From Chitinophaga sp. YR573 (GTDB lineage Bacteria; Bacteroidota; Bacteroidia; Chitinophagales; Chitinophagaceae), in NCBI RefSeq assembly GCF_900110995.1, contig NZ_FOJF01000001.1, forward strand, positions 4,624,803 to 4,688,802: a DNA stretch of 64,000 bases. The letters are read 5' to 3'. Below are positions 9,681 through 18,330 of the stretch, piece after piece. Below the pieces are notes generated by a model that did not search any database, had not been told where the DNA came from, and was given only the letters and a program-made list of their open reading frames with translations. The position numbers and the translations under genes are program-made. Position 1 is the stretch's first letter; each line of letters opens with the position of its first letter.

Positions 9681-10370
9681 TTCTTCAAACTCACGTAAAT
9701 ACTTATCTATATATTCCTGTTTTGTTTTAGACCTGTACTGCATTACAAAACGTGGGTGTTCCAGCGGAATGATCTTCTTAAAAAATCTCTCTTTATTATT
9801 CAGTTGTTGTAAGAAAGCGAAATTCTTTCCTGTACCTAAACAAAAAGCAGCACTGGTATCTATCCCAAATGTTAACTGCTCTTTTAAGCTTTCTACTATA
9901 AAATCATATACTGCATCGGTGAGCGCTTTACTATCATAATAATTATAGTTTATTTCCTTTCCACCGGGTTGAATGGAAGTAAAACCCAAAGGGCATACAG
10001 AACCTATATAAAAGTCTTTATAGAATTTCTCTACACCACCATAAGCGCTGAACATTTCGTGCATAAACACGGCAGAAGGTTCATGTGTTTTAAGTCCTTC
10101 AATATTGATCCCATGTACTTCTGTCATGCGTTTGGTATCAGTAAACGGCACACCGGTAGAACCGGAGCCTAATCTGCCGGGATTGATACCGATAATCATT
10201 TGCCGGGTGAGATGATCATCGTAGAATTTCTTGTAGAACTGCCGCATAATGTCCTTTATATGCGGTTGTTCGCGGAAAGGGTTCATGATACGGATACCGG
10301 GTGGTAGTTTTCCTGTATATTCCAGGTTGCTGTTAAAAGCGATCACATGATCTGCAAATGTTTTTTTCAA
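9669..10370 (-). CDS. SMUG2-type (DUF4918) uracil-DNA-glycosylase-like protein
   Basis: 233 residues, cytosolic. The active-site-like motif GINPGRLGSGSTGVPFTD at residues 61-78 corresponds to the GMNPGP...GVPFG water-activating and uracil-binding motif of SMUG1-family glycosylases. An HPR motif near residue 205 occupies the place of the HPS intercalation motif. This matches the DUF4918/SMUG2 branch of the uracil-DNA glycosylase superfamily, which excises damaged bases for base-excision repair. No ATG fits, so translation probably begins at TTG 10370, 14 nt after a perfect -7 box at 10392-10385. That promoter placement argues against an N-terminal extension. Confidence 0.8.
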   Translation of the reverse strand: MKKTFADHVIAFNSNLEYTGKLPPGIRIMNPFREQPHIKDIMRQFYKKFYDDHLTRQMIIGINPGRLGSGSTGVPFTDTKRMTEVHGINIEGLKTHEPSAVFMHEMFSAYGGVEKFYKDFYIGSVCPLGFTSIQPGGKEINYNYYDSKALTDAVYDFIVESLKEQLTFGIDTSAAFCLGTGKNFAFLQQLNNKERFFKKIIPLEHPRFVMQYRSKTKQEYIDKYLREFEENRD

Positions 10371-10384
10371 CGGGACTATTTTTT

Positions 10385-10392
10385 CAAAAGTA
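10385..10392 (-). promoter_or_regulatory. -7 promoter element TACTTTTG for the SMUG2-type gene
   Basis: Exact match to the Bacteroidota sigma-ABfr -7 consensus TAnnTTTG on the minus strand, 14 nt before the TTG start at 10370. No clear -33 TTG was seen. Confidence 0.6.
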
Positions 10393-10469
10393 ATTAATTT
10401 GAACTTTCTGACAGACAGATTTGTTAATATGGGTTCTCTAATCTAATTTGTTTACCAAATACAAATCCA

Positions 10470-10922
10470 ATGTTCGAGCAATTCATGCAACTGGTCCAGC
10501 AATATGGTCAGCAGTCGGTCGTTAACAATCCTGATGTACCGAATGAACATAATGAAGGAGTAATGAAAGAAGCCGGTAGTGCTATTATGTCGGTGCTGGG
10601 CGGAGAGCCTGAAAAGGCCGGGGAGATCCTGGATAATCCGGATCATCCTGCGGTACAGCAGATCCAGGGCAACTTTATTACCAATATCATGCAGAAGTTT
10701 GGGATTAGTGAGTCTGCGGCCGGTGGTATAGCCGCTACGCTGATCCCTACTGTGATGGATTCACTGAGAAACGGTGGAAGCGGAACCGGATTTAATATTC
10801 AGGAGATCCTGCAGTCTGTAGGCGGTGGTAACCTGGGTAGTATCGGGGCTAAGCTGGGATTGGATAAAGATGGGGACGGTGATGTGGATTTGAATGATGT
10901 AACGAAAATGTTTAAATTCTAA
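10470..10922 (+). CDS. Small protein with C-terminal EF-hand/dockerin-like loop
   Basis: 150 residues with no signal peptide and no membrane segment. The first 130 residues are helical and Gly/Ala-rich (DNPDHPAVQQIQGNF, GIAATLIPTVMDSL), somewhat like DUF937 or YidB-type bacterial proteins. The C-terminus holds one textbook 12-residue calcium loop, DKDGDGDVDLND, at residues 132-143. A single loop may pair between two copies of the protein. Function unknown. It is a single-gene unit closed by a hairpin a few bases after the stop. Confidence 0.8.
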   Translation: MFEQFMQLVQQYGQQSVVNNPDVPNEHNEGVMKEAGSAIMSVLGGEPEKAGEILDNPDHPAVQQIQGNFITNIMQKFGISESAAGGIAATLIPTVMDSLRNGGSGTGFNIQEILQSVGGGNLGSIGAKLGLDKDGDGDVDLNDVTKMFKF

Positions 10923-10929
10923 AAAGAGA

Positions 10930-10955
10930 GGGGGTGTATCATACGATACACCCTC
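10930..10955 (+). terminator. Hairpin after the EF-hand-loop gene
   Basis: GGGTGTATC (10932-10940) pairs exactly with GATACACCC (10945-10953) around ATAC, with two further outer pairs (one wobble). It begins 7 nt after the stop codon. No strong T-tract follows. Confidence 0.65.
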
Positions 10956-11262
10956 ATATTCCTATAATACAGAAACTTTCTTCACAATTCTATTAGTAGC
11001 TTCCAGGAAATAAATCCTCGCCAGCAGTTTTTTATTAAGCGGCAATGTGTAAAACCCATCACTACTGCTGATATTCACAGTTATATTATACATAGTCTTG
11101 GATACCCTTTTTAATTATTACGGTATAAATTCCCTGATCAATCACTACGTTTTCGTTCTTAAGGAAATACTTTATCAGAAAGCCAATTCTAAAATAAAGC
11201 TTCCCCAGCAGCAACTTTTACGTTTATTCAGCGTCTATTAATAATACGCGAAAACTACCTTT
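10956..11262. other. Intergenic stretch before the serine hydrolase
   Basis: Apart from the tail-like relic, this 307-bp region holds no intact gene. It must contain the promoter of the gene at 11263. A TACCTTTA at 11256-11263 resembles a -7 box but overlaps the ATG and is probably not functional. Confidence 0.4.
10962..11093 (-). pseudogene. Relic of a T9SS C-terminal sorting tail
   Basis: A 43-codon minus-strand frame reads as the end of a Por-secretion tail. It has a polar beta-strand, SDGFYTLPLN, then LLARIYFLEA, then a Lys-Lys-Val strand ending in VSVL and a stop. This compares well with the intact tails of the enzymes ending at 25617 (+) and 28127 (-). Its upstream reading (KRVSKT) is closed by a TAA within nine codons. 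A second frame just upstream (to about 11220) also ends in a tail-like GIYTVIIKKG stretch. I interpret it as the last piece of a decayed secreted-protein gene whose body has been lost. Chance similarity is possible because the tail is short and degenerate. Confidence 0.4.
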
Positions 11263-12891
11263 ATGAAGTATAAGCTGCCCACCTGGGGATTACTGGTCTT
11301 TTTAAACTGCATTGCAACAGATAGCCATTCACAGGTAAAAACACCCTTACAGTCTTTTATGGCGGGTTTGGATTCAATCCGTATTGAATTAAAAATACCA
11401 GCTATGGCAGTGGGCTTTACGCAGGGAGATACTGTACATATTGAAGAAGGGTTCGGATATGCAGATCTTGAAAACCACGTCAAAGCAACAGCAAATACTT
11501 CTTTCCGGGTAGCATCAATTACTAAAACATTTACTTCGACGCTTATTATGCAACAGGTGGAGCTCGGAAAATTGAGGCTGGAGACTCCTATATCCACCTA
11601 TGGCCTGAATCTGGGTAACCCTCATATTACAGTAAAAAACTTACTGACCCATACCTCAGAAGAGGAACCAGGTACACATTATCAATATAATGGTTACCGG
11701 TTTGGAATATTAACTCCTATCATAGAAAAAGCTTCGGGAGTTCCATTTTATCAGTTAATGATGGAGAATATAGTTATACCCCTAAAAATGGCATCAACTG
11801 CTCCGGGGATCTCTCTTTACAGCTATTTCAACTTTATCCGGCAACATAAAAATATGATCCCTTATTTTGAAACGGCCTTTAAACAACTGGCAAAACCTTA
11901 TGAGCTTAATGAAAAAAGAGAGATCGTAGCATCACAGTACTTTGATCAATTTGGTGCCTTTGGAGGATTGGTTACAACAGTAAAAGACCTGCTGAAATAC
12001 TCTGCTGCCATAGATAAAAACCAGTTTGTATCAGCTGGTATTCAAAAGGAAATTTTCACTCCCAACAAATTGAAAAATGGAGAACTTACACCTTATGGTC
12101 TTGGATGGTTTACACAAACTTACAGAGGGATTGACTTTTACTGGCATTACGGACAAACACAGGGAGAATCAGGGTTATTTATAAAAGTACCGTCTCTGAA
12201 AATGACATTGGTCGTACTCACTAATATAGAGAAACTCAGCCAGCCTTTTCCACTGGCCGATGGAGACCTGTTTGTATCACCGGTAGGACAATTGTTATAC
12301 AAATATTGTATTAACAAAGACAGTAACTTTCTTCACCTCGACTACCATCTTCCGGTACAGGCCATCCGGGAAAAACTAAATACGACTAACCCTTACAAAG
12401 ATTTTTATAATAAAGAACTGATTACACAGGCTACGATGGCTCTCGTGAATGGAGATACCATAAAAGCAAAGGACTTATATGAGATTTATGGCAGTCTTAA
12501 TTTTAATCATACTGAGGCATTACCTACTGGTGAAATAATTGCTGCTATTAAGAACATAGGGATTAATAAAGAAGTTACAAAGACATTTACACTTTCAAAA
12601 GCAACGAGGCTAAGAGTGTACGGCGTGGGCGAAAATTGTTCAGGAGATTTTAATTCCTGGTGTGATTATGGCTGGATAGAAGATGCCTCCGGTAAAATGA
12701 TCTGGCAGATGCAGGGACAACCTGCAAAGCATGCCGGCGGAGCACTCAAAAACCAGAAAGTGGACCAGGAGATCACCCTGCCTGCCGGTAGTTACTTTTT
12801 ACATTATAAATCAGATGAAGGACATGCTTATAACAACTGGGATTCTGCACCGCCTGATAATTTCTTCTGGGGAATTATCCTTTATAATTGA
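11263..12891 (+). CDS. Secreted serine hydrolase (class C beta-lactamase/penicillin-binding fold)
   Basis: 542 residues with an N-terminal hydrophobic signal (about 1-24). The catalytic SxxK motif is Ser85-Ile-Thr-Lys88 in FRVASITKTF. The second motif appears as YQYNGYRFG near residue 140, and the third as His295-Tyr-Gly. These are the PF00144 signatures of class C beta-lactamase-like serine hydrolases, which include D-aminopeptidases, esterases and PBP4-like carboxypeptidases as well as lactamases. A C-terminal extension from about residue 430 is beta-rich with a paired-Cys GENCSGDFNSWCDYGW segment, probably a small binding domain. Substrate cannot be told from sequence. It stands alone between unrelated genes. 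Confidence 0.85.
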   Translation: MKYKLPTWGLLVFLNCIATDSHSQVKTPLQSFMAGLDSIRIELKIPAMAVGFTQGDTVHIEEGFGYADLENHVKATANTSFRVASITKTFTSTLIMQQVELGKLRLETPISTYGLNLGNPHITVKNLLTHTSEEEPGTHYQYNGYRFGILTPIIEKASGVPFYQLMMENIVIPLKMASTAPGISLYSYFNFIRQHKNMIPYFETAFKQLAKPYELNEKREIVASQYFDQFGAFGGLVTTVKDLLKYSAAIDKNQFVSAGIQKEIFTPNKLKNGELTPYGLGWFTQTYRGIDFYWHYGQTQGESGLFIKVPSLKMTLVVLTNIEKLSQPFPLADGDLFVSPVGQLLYKYCINKDSNFLHLDYHLPVQAIREKLNTTNPYKDFYNKELITQATMALVNGDTIKAKDLYEIYGSLNFNHTEALPTGEIIAAIKNIGINKEVTKTFTLSKATRLRVYGVGENCSGDFNSWCDYGWIEDASGKMIWQMQGQPAKHAGGALKNQKVDQEITLPAGSYFLHYKSDEGHAYNNWDSAPPDNFFWGIILYN

Positions 12892-13065
12892 CAACATATC
12901 TGATAACCCATTATAAAACAAATAATTACTCCCCCTCTTTATAACTTTCTCCAAATATTTTCTAATCCCTTCAAAAGAATTTCCGCTTTTGAGCTAAGAA
13001 TTTTCGTTTTGCGTAAATGAGGTTAAACTATTTCAGTAGAACTTTGCACACTGTAAAACCAAATC

Positions 13066-14325
13066 ATGATACTGAAAAAGGGACTGTTTTTAGCAGTAGG
13101 AAGCTGTTTAATCTCCGTACAATTAATTTACTCACAACAACTTACACCAGCACAAAGATTAGTGCTAACAACAGGGGAAGACTCCCTGAACGCAGGTACA
13201 TCAAAAAGCAGGACCGTTATTTCCGGTTATGGCTCCGCCTTTTACCAGCGGGACATGAACGAGAAAATGGCCAGAGCTACCCTGGAAAGAGCCGTGTTAT
13301 TTATCGGTCACCAGTTCAACTCCAAAATTTCCTTCTTTAGTGAAATGGAACTGGAAAACGCTAAAGTAACACCAGGAGCAGTAGGTAACGGGTTCCAGGG
13401 TGAAATCTCTATGGAACAGGCTTACCTTAAATTCAATCTCAATCCGCGTCAATATATAGTAGCCGGTCTGTTTGTACCACGCATCGGTATCCTCAATGAA
13501 AATCACCTGCCGGTGAATTTCAACGGGGTAGAACGCCCGCTGGTAGAACAACTGATCATACCTGCCACCTGGCGCGAACTGGGTATCGGCTTCTATGGCC
13601 GTACACGCCGCATTCCTTTGAACTACTCCATTGCTATACTCAACGGATTAAATGATGCCACTTTCTCACACGGCACCGGTTTGATAGAAGGGAAAGCAGA
13701 AGGACAAGGCGCTTACGCCAATAACATCGCTGTGACAGCATCTTTACAATATTACTGGAAAGAGTTCCGCTTCCAGGTATCCGGTTATGCCGGAGGTACC
13801 AATGGTTTAAATCAGCGTAAGTCAGACAGTTTGCAATTATCACACGGTGCATTTAGCCTGCCTGTTTATCTGGGAGAAGCTAACATCATGTGGAGCCATA
13901 ACGGTATTTCTGCAAAAGCAATCGGTACCATGGTCTCCTTCCCTGACGCTGCTGATGTAAACAGAGCCTACGCTAATAATGTCGGGAAATCAATGTATGG
14001 CGCCTACGCAGAACTGGCTTACAACCTGCTGGAAACATCGCCTAAACTGAAAGACCAGCAATTCAATGTGTTTGCCCGTTACGAAATGCTGGATATGAAT
14101 AATTCTATTCCTTCCAATGGCATTTACGACGGTACATTGAAACAACAACACCTCATTGCAGGATTCACTTATTTGCCTGTACCTAACGTAGCTATCAAAG
14201 CAGATGTAAGAGTAATGCATACCGGAGATGAAAACCCTGTACTGGTAGTAAATCCAAGCCCTACCCGTGTTCCTTACAGAACAAACAATTCATTCATCAA
14301 TCTGGGTATTGGTTATTCTTTTTAA
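13066..14325 (+). CDS. Porin-like outer-membrane beta-barrel
   Basis: 419 residues. A signal peptide (about 1-25, ending SQQ) is followed by alternating amphipathic strands with frequent aromatic ends (SFYQRDMN, FNLNPRQYIVAGLFVPRIG, YYWKEFRFQVSGYAGG), finishing INLGIGYSF. A C-terminal Phe after an aromatic strand is the classic outer-membrane insertion signal. It resembles phosphate-selective or OprO/P-like porins and general Bacteroidota barrels. It is the first of four closely packed genes (21 nt to the Rieske gene), so it probably provides the outer-membrane route for whatever the Rieske/imelysin/di-heme proteins act on. A GAACTTTG (one mismatch to TAnnTTTG) lies at 13039-13046. Confidence 0.8.
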   Translation: MILKKGLFLAVGSCLISVQLIYSQQLTPAQRLVLTTGEDSLNAGTSKSRTVISGYGSAFYQRDMNEKMARATLERAVLFIGHQFNSKISFFSEMELENAKVTPGAVGNGFQGEISMEQAYLKFNLNPRQYIVAGLFVPRIGILNENHLPVNFNGVERPLVEQLIIPATWRELGIGFYGRTRRIPLNYSIAILNGLNDATFSHGTGLIEGKAEGQGAYANNIAVTASLQYYWKEFRFQVSGYAGGTNGLNQRKSDSLQLSHGAFSLPVYLGEANIMWSHNGISAKAIGTMVSFPDAADVNRAYANNVGKSMYGAYAELAYNLLETSPKLKDQQFNVFARYEMLDMNNSIPSNGIYDGTLKQQHLIAGFTYLPVPNVAIKADVRVMHTGDENPVLVVNPSPTRVPYRTNNSFINLGIGYSF

Positions 14326-14346
14326 TCTGATAAACGTTGCATAACA

Positions 14347-14781
14347 ATGGAAAATAATAGCAGAAGATCGTTTTTGAAAGATACGTGCAAAGTATGCCTG
14401 TTGGGAGCTGCTACATTTTCCATTGCAGAATTCCTGGTATCCTGCGGTACTACTGCAAAAGGCTTTAAGACGACTGTAACTGATAATAAAATAGAAGTGC
14501 CATTATCTCTTTTTGATACCAGCAATTCACAGATTATCAGTCCACGGAATTATGAATATGAAATAGCTGTTCAGAAAAATACAGACAATACTTTCCAGGC
14601 ATTGTTGTTACGTTGTACTCACCAGAATAACCAGCTGATTCCTACCGGATCTGGTTATTACTGCAGCCTTCATGGCAGCCAGTATGATAAACAGGGAAAT
14701 GTGAAAAAAGGCCCTGCCGAAAAGGGATTGCCCCATCTGACCATCGAAACAACGCCAACTAATTTGATCATACATATATAA
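14347..14781 (+). CDS. Tat-exported Rieske [2Fe-2S] lipoprotein
   Basis: 144 residues. The N-terminus SRRSFLK (residues 5-11) is a textbook twin-arginine signal, followed by a hydrophobic stretch and a lipobox Cys33 (LVSC). The protein should therefore be folded with its cluster, exported by Tat and membrane-anchored in the periplasm. Cluster ligands are Cys90-x-His92 and Cys106-x-x-His109 (RCTH and YCSLH). This is the Rieske signature, although the usual extra disulfide cysteines are not evident. It resembles small single-domain Rieske proteins rather than a bc1 subunit. Flanked by a porin (21 nt upstream) and an imelysin (10 nt downstream), it likely passes electrons in the same periplasmic process. 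Confidence 0.88.
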   Translation: MENNSRRSFLKDTCKVCLLGAATFSIAEFLVSCGTTAKGFKTTVTDNKIEVPLSLFDTSNSQIISPRNYEYEIAVQKNTDNTFQALLLRCTHQNNQLIPTGSGYYCSLHGSQYDKQGNVKKGPAEKGLPHLTIETTPTNLIIHI

Positions 14782-14791
14782 GCTTACCATC

Positions 14792-15871
14792 ATGAAAAAA
14801 CTTATTTTCTTATTTGCCGCTACGGGTTGTATTGCCCTGGCGTCCTGCAGCAAAGACAGCGATAACAGTACTTCACAGACAGATTTCGCAACGCTGAAGG
14901 ACAGTGTGCTGATTGACTTCGTAGCTAAAACAGCTATCCCTGGTTACGAAGACCTCGTGGCAAAAGCTACTACTTTCGATAATGTTGTTACCGCTTTAAA
15001 CGCTACTCCTAATGCCGCAAATCTTGCAGCTGCTCAAACAGCCTGGAGAAATATGCGCAGCACATGGGAACAGTGTGAAGGTTACCTGATAGGACCTGTT
15101 GAAGATGATAACTACGATCCTAATATGGATACATGGCCTGTTGACTATGTACAGATGGACTCCCTGCTGGCAAGTGCTAACACACTTGAAGTAACAGACA
15201 TCGAAGCATTAAGCACCCTGTCATTAAGAGGTTACCATCCTATCGAATATATCCTCTGGGGTACCGATGGACAACGTACTGCTGAAAGCCTCACTGCTCG
15301 TCAGATCAAATACATCAACAGCCTTACTGCTGATCTGAAAAACACCTGTACCAAATTGCGTGACAGCTGGATCACTTCTGGTGGTAACTACGGCGCTAAA
15401 GTACTGGCAGCAGGTAAAGGCACACAGCCTTTCACTACCAAACTGAGTGCATTTGTGGCAATCGCTTCCGGTCTTGCAGACATCTGCGGCGAAGTGGGTG
15501 ATTCCAAAATGAAAGAACCTTATGATGCCAAAGATCCAAGCATTGTGGAATCTCCTTTCAGTGGCAACTCACTGGCAGATTTTAAAAACAATATCACCGG
15601 TGCTTACAATGTATACATGGGTAAATTCCTGGGTAACGAAGGTAAATCACTGCACCATCTGGTAGCTGCAAAGAATCTCTCTCTGGATAACAAAATCCAG
15701 CAGCAGTTTGCCGCAGCTATTGGCTCTTTTGATGCTATCACACTGCCTTACGAAAAGGCTATCATTTCAGAACGTGTACAGAGCTTACAGGTAATGACCA
15801 ATCTGGCTACTCTCAAGACAACCCTTGAAGAAGACCTGCAGGCATACCTTGTAGCAAATGTCAATGACTAA
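14792..15871 (+). CDS. Imelysin-family (IrpA/ICMP-type) lipoprotein
   Basis: 359 residues with a lipoprotein signal ending in LASC (Cys20). The imelysin GxHxxE motif is Gly147-x-His149-x-x-Glu152 in RGYHPIEYILWG, a hallmark of the two-helical-bundle imelysin/IrpA fold. Family members are periplasmic or surface proteins linked genetically to iron uptake; despite the name, peptidase activity is doubtful. A conserved KSLHHLV segment near residue 285 also fits. It is followed 12 nt later by a DUF1111 di-heme protein, a neighbour pair also known from iron-regulated loci in Proteobacteria. Here a Rieske protein precedes it. Confidence 0.9.
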   Translation: MKKLIFLFAATGCIALASCSKDSDNSTSQTDFATLKDSVLIDFVAKTAIPGYEDLVAKATTFDNVVTALNATPNAANLAAAQTAWRNMRSTWEQCEGYLIGPVEDDNYDPNMDTWPVDYVQMDSLLASANTLEVTDIEALSTLSLRGYHPIEYILWGTDGQRTAESLTARQIKYINSLTADLKNTCTKLRDSWITSGGNYGAKVLAAGKGTQPFTTKLSAFVAIASGLADICGEVGDSKMKEPYDAKDPSIVESPFSGNSLADFKNNITGAYNVYMGKFLGNEGKSLHHLVAAKNLSLDNKIQQQFAAAIGSFDAITLPYEKAIISERVQSLQVMTNLATLKTTLEEDLQAYLVANVND

Positions 15872-15883
15872 GCAAATATACAA

Positions 15884-17263
15884 ATGCGGATAAGGAAGAT
15901 TTATTTAGTTGCAGCACTGCTTGCATTACCTTCATTCCTGGTGATGTGTACAAAGCCGTCTGCCTTCAGTGAAGATGAATACGATCCGCGCCTGAGTGGT
16001 GGCGCTGCTACCGTATTTGACGAAACAAGCCAGGCTTTTGGTAATATGATCACTGGTCTTTCAGAATATGACCAGCATATCCACGACCTTGGAGACAACA
16101 GTGTTGATCAGACTTTCGTCACAGCTCCTGCGCCCAACAATAGCGGGCTGGGACCTATTTTTAATAATGTCAGCTGCAAAAGCTGCCATCACAACGATGG
16201 GAAAGGTAGTCCTACCACTGGTACGGTTACCTCTTCCATGCTGATGCGCCTGAGCATCCCCGGTACAGATGAACATGGCGGACCGGTAGCAGTTCCCGGC
16301 TTTGGGTTGCAGTTACAGGATCTCGCCATCTTCGGTAAAACACCGGAAGGTAAAGTGAACATCTCCTATGTAGAAGAAATCTTTACTTATGCTGATCAGA
16401 ATATAGCTACGCTGCGTAAGCCTACCTACACACTGACCAACACATATTTAAGCCTTCCTTCAAATGTGATGGTCTCCCCACGTATGGCGCCACCTTTCTT
16501 CGGACTGGGACTACTGTCTCTCATCCCGGAATCAACGATCCTTTCCTTTGCAGATGAAAATGATGCAGACGGAGACGGTATCAGTGGCAGACCAAACTAC
16601 GTATATGATGCCGCTAACAAAAAGATGATGCTCGGCCGTTTTGGAATGAAAGCCAATACCGCAACAATTCTCACCCAGGCGGCAGCTGCTTACCAGCAGG
16701 ACATGGGCGTTACCAGCAGACTTTTTCCACAGGAAAGCTCCTATGGTCAGACACAGCTGGATGCCCTTACAGACGATCCTGAATTGCCTGATACGCTGCT
16801 GGATGCGGTAGACTACTATCTGCTTACCCTGGCAGTTCCTGCCCGCAGAAATACTACTGATGCACAGGTGCTGCAAGGTGAAAAACTGTTCGCGCAGGTA
16901 GGCTGTAGCGGTTGTCACAAACCAACTATGTATACAGCTGTTGACGTTCGTTATCCAACACTGAGCAATCAGCGTATCCATCCTTATACTGACTTACTAC
17001 TCCATGATATGGGTGATGGTCTTGCAGATGGAAGACCTGATTTTAATGCTACCGGCAGTGAATGGAAAACACCTGCACTATGGGGTGTAGGGCTGTTTGA
17101 GAAAACAAACGGCACTCCTTTTTACCTGCATGATGGGCGGGCAAGAACACTGGAAGAAGCAATACTCTGGCATGGTGGTGAAGCCGCAAAAGCTAAACAG
17201 CAATTTGTAGCACTCGCACAGACAGACCGTGATAATCTGATACGTTTCCTGAAGTCATTATAA
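15884..17263 (+). CDS. Di-heme oxidoreductase of the DUF1111 family
   Basis: 459 residues, lipoprotein-like signal (MCTKP, Cys22). Two c-type heme sites are visible: Cys98-x-x-Cys101-His102 (CKSCH) and Cys341-x-x-Cys344-His345 (CSGCH). The C-terminal HDMGDGLADG and LHDGRARTLEEAILWHGGEA segments are typical of the DUF1111 'thiol oxidoreductase' group, distant relatives of di-heme cytochrome c peroxidases. It should sit in the periplasm and exchange electrons. As the last gene of the porin-Rieske-imelysin operon it suggests redox cycling of a metal or a metal-bound ligand. The operon closes with a strong bidirectional terminator. Confidence 0.9.
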   Translation: MRIRKIYLVAALLALPSFLVMCTKPSAFSEDEYDPRLSGGAATVFDETSQAFGNMITGLSEYDQHIHDLGDNSVDQTFVTAPAPNNSGLGPIFNNVSCKSCHHNDGKGSPTTGTVTSSMLMRLSIPGTDEHGGPVAVPGFGLQLQDLAIFGKTPEGKVNISYVEEIFTYADQNIATLRKPTYTLTNTYLSLPSNVMVSPRMAPPFFGLGLLSLIPESTILSFADENDADGDGISGRPNYVYDAANKKMMLGRFGMKANTATILTQAAAAYQQDMGVTSRLFPQESSYGQTQLDALTDDPELPDTLLDAVDYYLLTLAVPARRNTTDAQVLQGEKLFAQVGCSGCHKPTMYTAVDVRYPTLSNQRIHPYTDLLLHDMGDGLADGRPDFNATGSEWKTPALWGVGLFEKTNGTPFYLHDGRARTLEEAILWHGGEAAKAKQQFVALAQTDRDNLIRFLKSL

Positions 17264-17265
17264 TA

Positions 17266-17301
17266 AAAAGAGTGCCACTACATCACTGGTGGCACTCTTT
17301 T
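17266..17301. terminator. Bidirectional terminator, 13-bp perfect stem
   Basis: AAAAGAGTGCCAC (17266-17278) pairs exactly with GTGGCACTCTTTT (17289-17301) around a 10-nt loop. It lies between the convergent DUF1111 gene (+) and AraC gene (-), with an A/T-tract on each side. Confidence 0.9.
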
Positions 17302-18250
17302 ATCGATTATTAATTTGCGTATATTTTTTGGGTTTCATACCAATATATTTTTCGAAAGTTCTGCTAAAGTGGCTTAAATTGATAAAGCCCATTTGATACC
17401 CGACCTCACTGACTGAAAGTCGCTTTGCTTTCAATAATCGTGCAGCCTCCTGCATTCGGAAAGCCTGATAGTATTGAAAAATTCCTGTCCCAAATATTTG
17501 TCTGAAAAGACGGGTGAGTTTCGACTTGCTGAAATTGGCCTGCAGGGCCAGTTCGCTGACAACCGGTGGTGTGTCCAACCGGGTAAGCAGACTATTTCTT
17601 ATTTTATAGATCGTTTGAATATCAGCGATGTTCAAAGCTGCCACACTCATATTTTCTCTTTGGAACAATTCAGCAAACAAAAGATAAATAAGTTCCTCCG
17701 CTTTTACTTTGAAATAGAAGTTACGCAAGGCAACAGGCACATTAGCTTCCAGTATCTCTTTTGTAATTTTATCAATGGATGGGGGAATAAGCACTTCAAA
17801 AAGATAAGGTTGATCAGGTTTGGTAATGGCTGCCAATATTTCGTTCCCCCAATCGCCTTTCAGTAATTCTTTAAGATACGCCACTTTCACGGCGATCACG
17901 ATGCTTTTGAAAACGGTTATCCCTGGAAATAAAATTGCTGCATCCACATGCTCAGGGAATACCTGGACAGAGGACAAAAGTTTAGAATCCGGTAAAAAAG
18001 AGTTTTGAAAAAGCAGGAAGACACTTTCTGTAAAACAGTGTGATGTCTTTTTTTTGATCAGTAAACTTTCTTTGAGTTCATAATCCCGGACCATCATTCT
18101 AAGGCCAGGATTAAAATTAAAGGCTTGCAGGTAACCATGGCCAAATTGTGCAGGAATAATCATCCTGCCATTGTTGTCCATCGAAGTATTCAGAATGGAA
18201 GCAACTGAAGCGATCAAGCCGGGTTCACTTTCAGCCAATAATTTATCCAT
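17300..18250 (-). CDS. AraC-family transcriptional regulator
   Basis: 316 residues, cytosolic. The C-terminal ~100 residues form the AraC double helix-turn-helix: VSELALQANFSKSKLTRLFRQ and the LSVSEVGYQMGFINLSHFSRTF second helix pair, followed by GMKPKKY. The N-terminal ~200 residues have no clear cupin pattern and probably sense an unknown ligand. It is divergent (80 bp) from the FISUMP gene and convergent with the iron/redox operon. Its target could be either neighbour, and neither is shown. Confidence 0.9.
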   Translation of the reverse strand: MDKLLAESEPGLIASVASILNTSMDNNGRMIIPAQFGHGYLQAFNFNPGLRMMVRDYELKESLLIKKKTSHCFTESVFLLFQNSFLPDSKLLSSVQVFPEHVDAAILFPGITVFKSIVIAVKVAYLKELLKGDWGNEILAAITKPDQPYLFEVLIPPSIDKITKEILEANVPVALRNFYFKVKAEELIYLLFAELFQRENMSVAALNIADIQTIYKIRNSLLTRLDTPPVVSELALQANFSKSKLTRLFRQIFGTGIFQYYQAFRMQEAARLLKAKRLSVSEVGYQMGFINLSHFSRTFEKYIGMKPKKYTQINNR

Positions 18251-18294
18251 GACTTTTTGCGACTAAATTTAGGATAATAGCGACTATTTAAATC

Positions 18295-18327
18295 ATGAAA
18301 AGGAAAATAGCTTTGCTGGAAAAATAG
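18295..18327 (+). other. Ten-codon upstream frame ahead of the FISUMP gene
   Basis: ATG at 18295 opens MKRKIALLEK and stops at TAG, in the same frame as and only 3 nt before the ATG at 18331. It could be a leader peptide, or the remains of an earlier start cut by a nonsense codon. The encoded residues are not a full signal peptide. Confidence 0.3.
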
Positions 18328-18330
18328 CAA

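Noticed and set aside
11256..11263. TACCTTTA as the serine hydrolase -7 box
   Set aside because: It overlaps the ATG, so transcription would start inside the gene, and the last base does not match the consensus.
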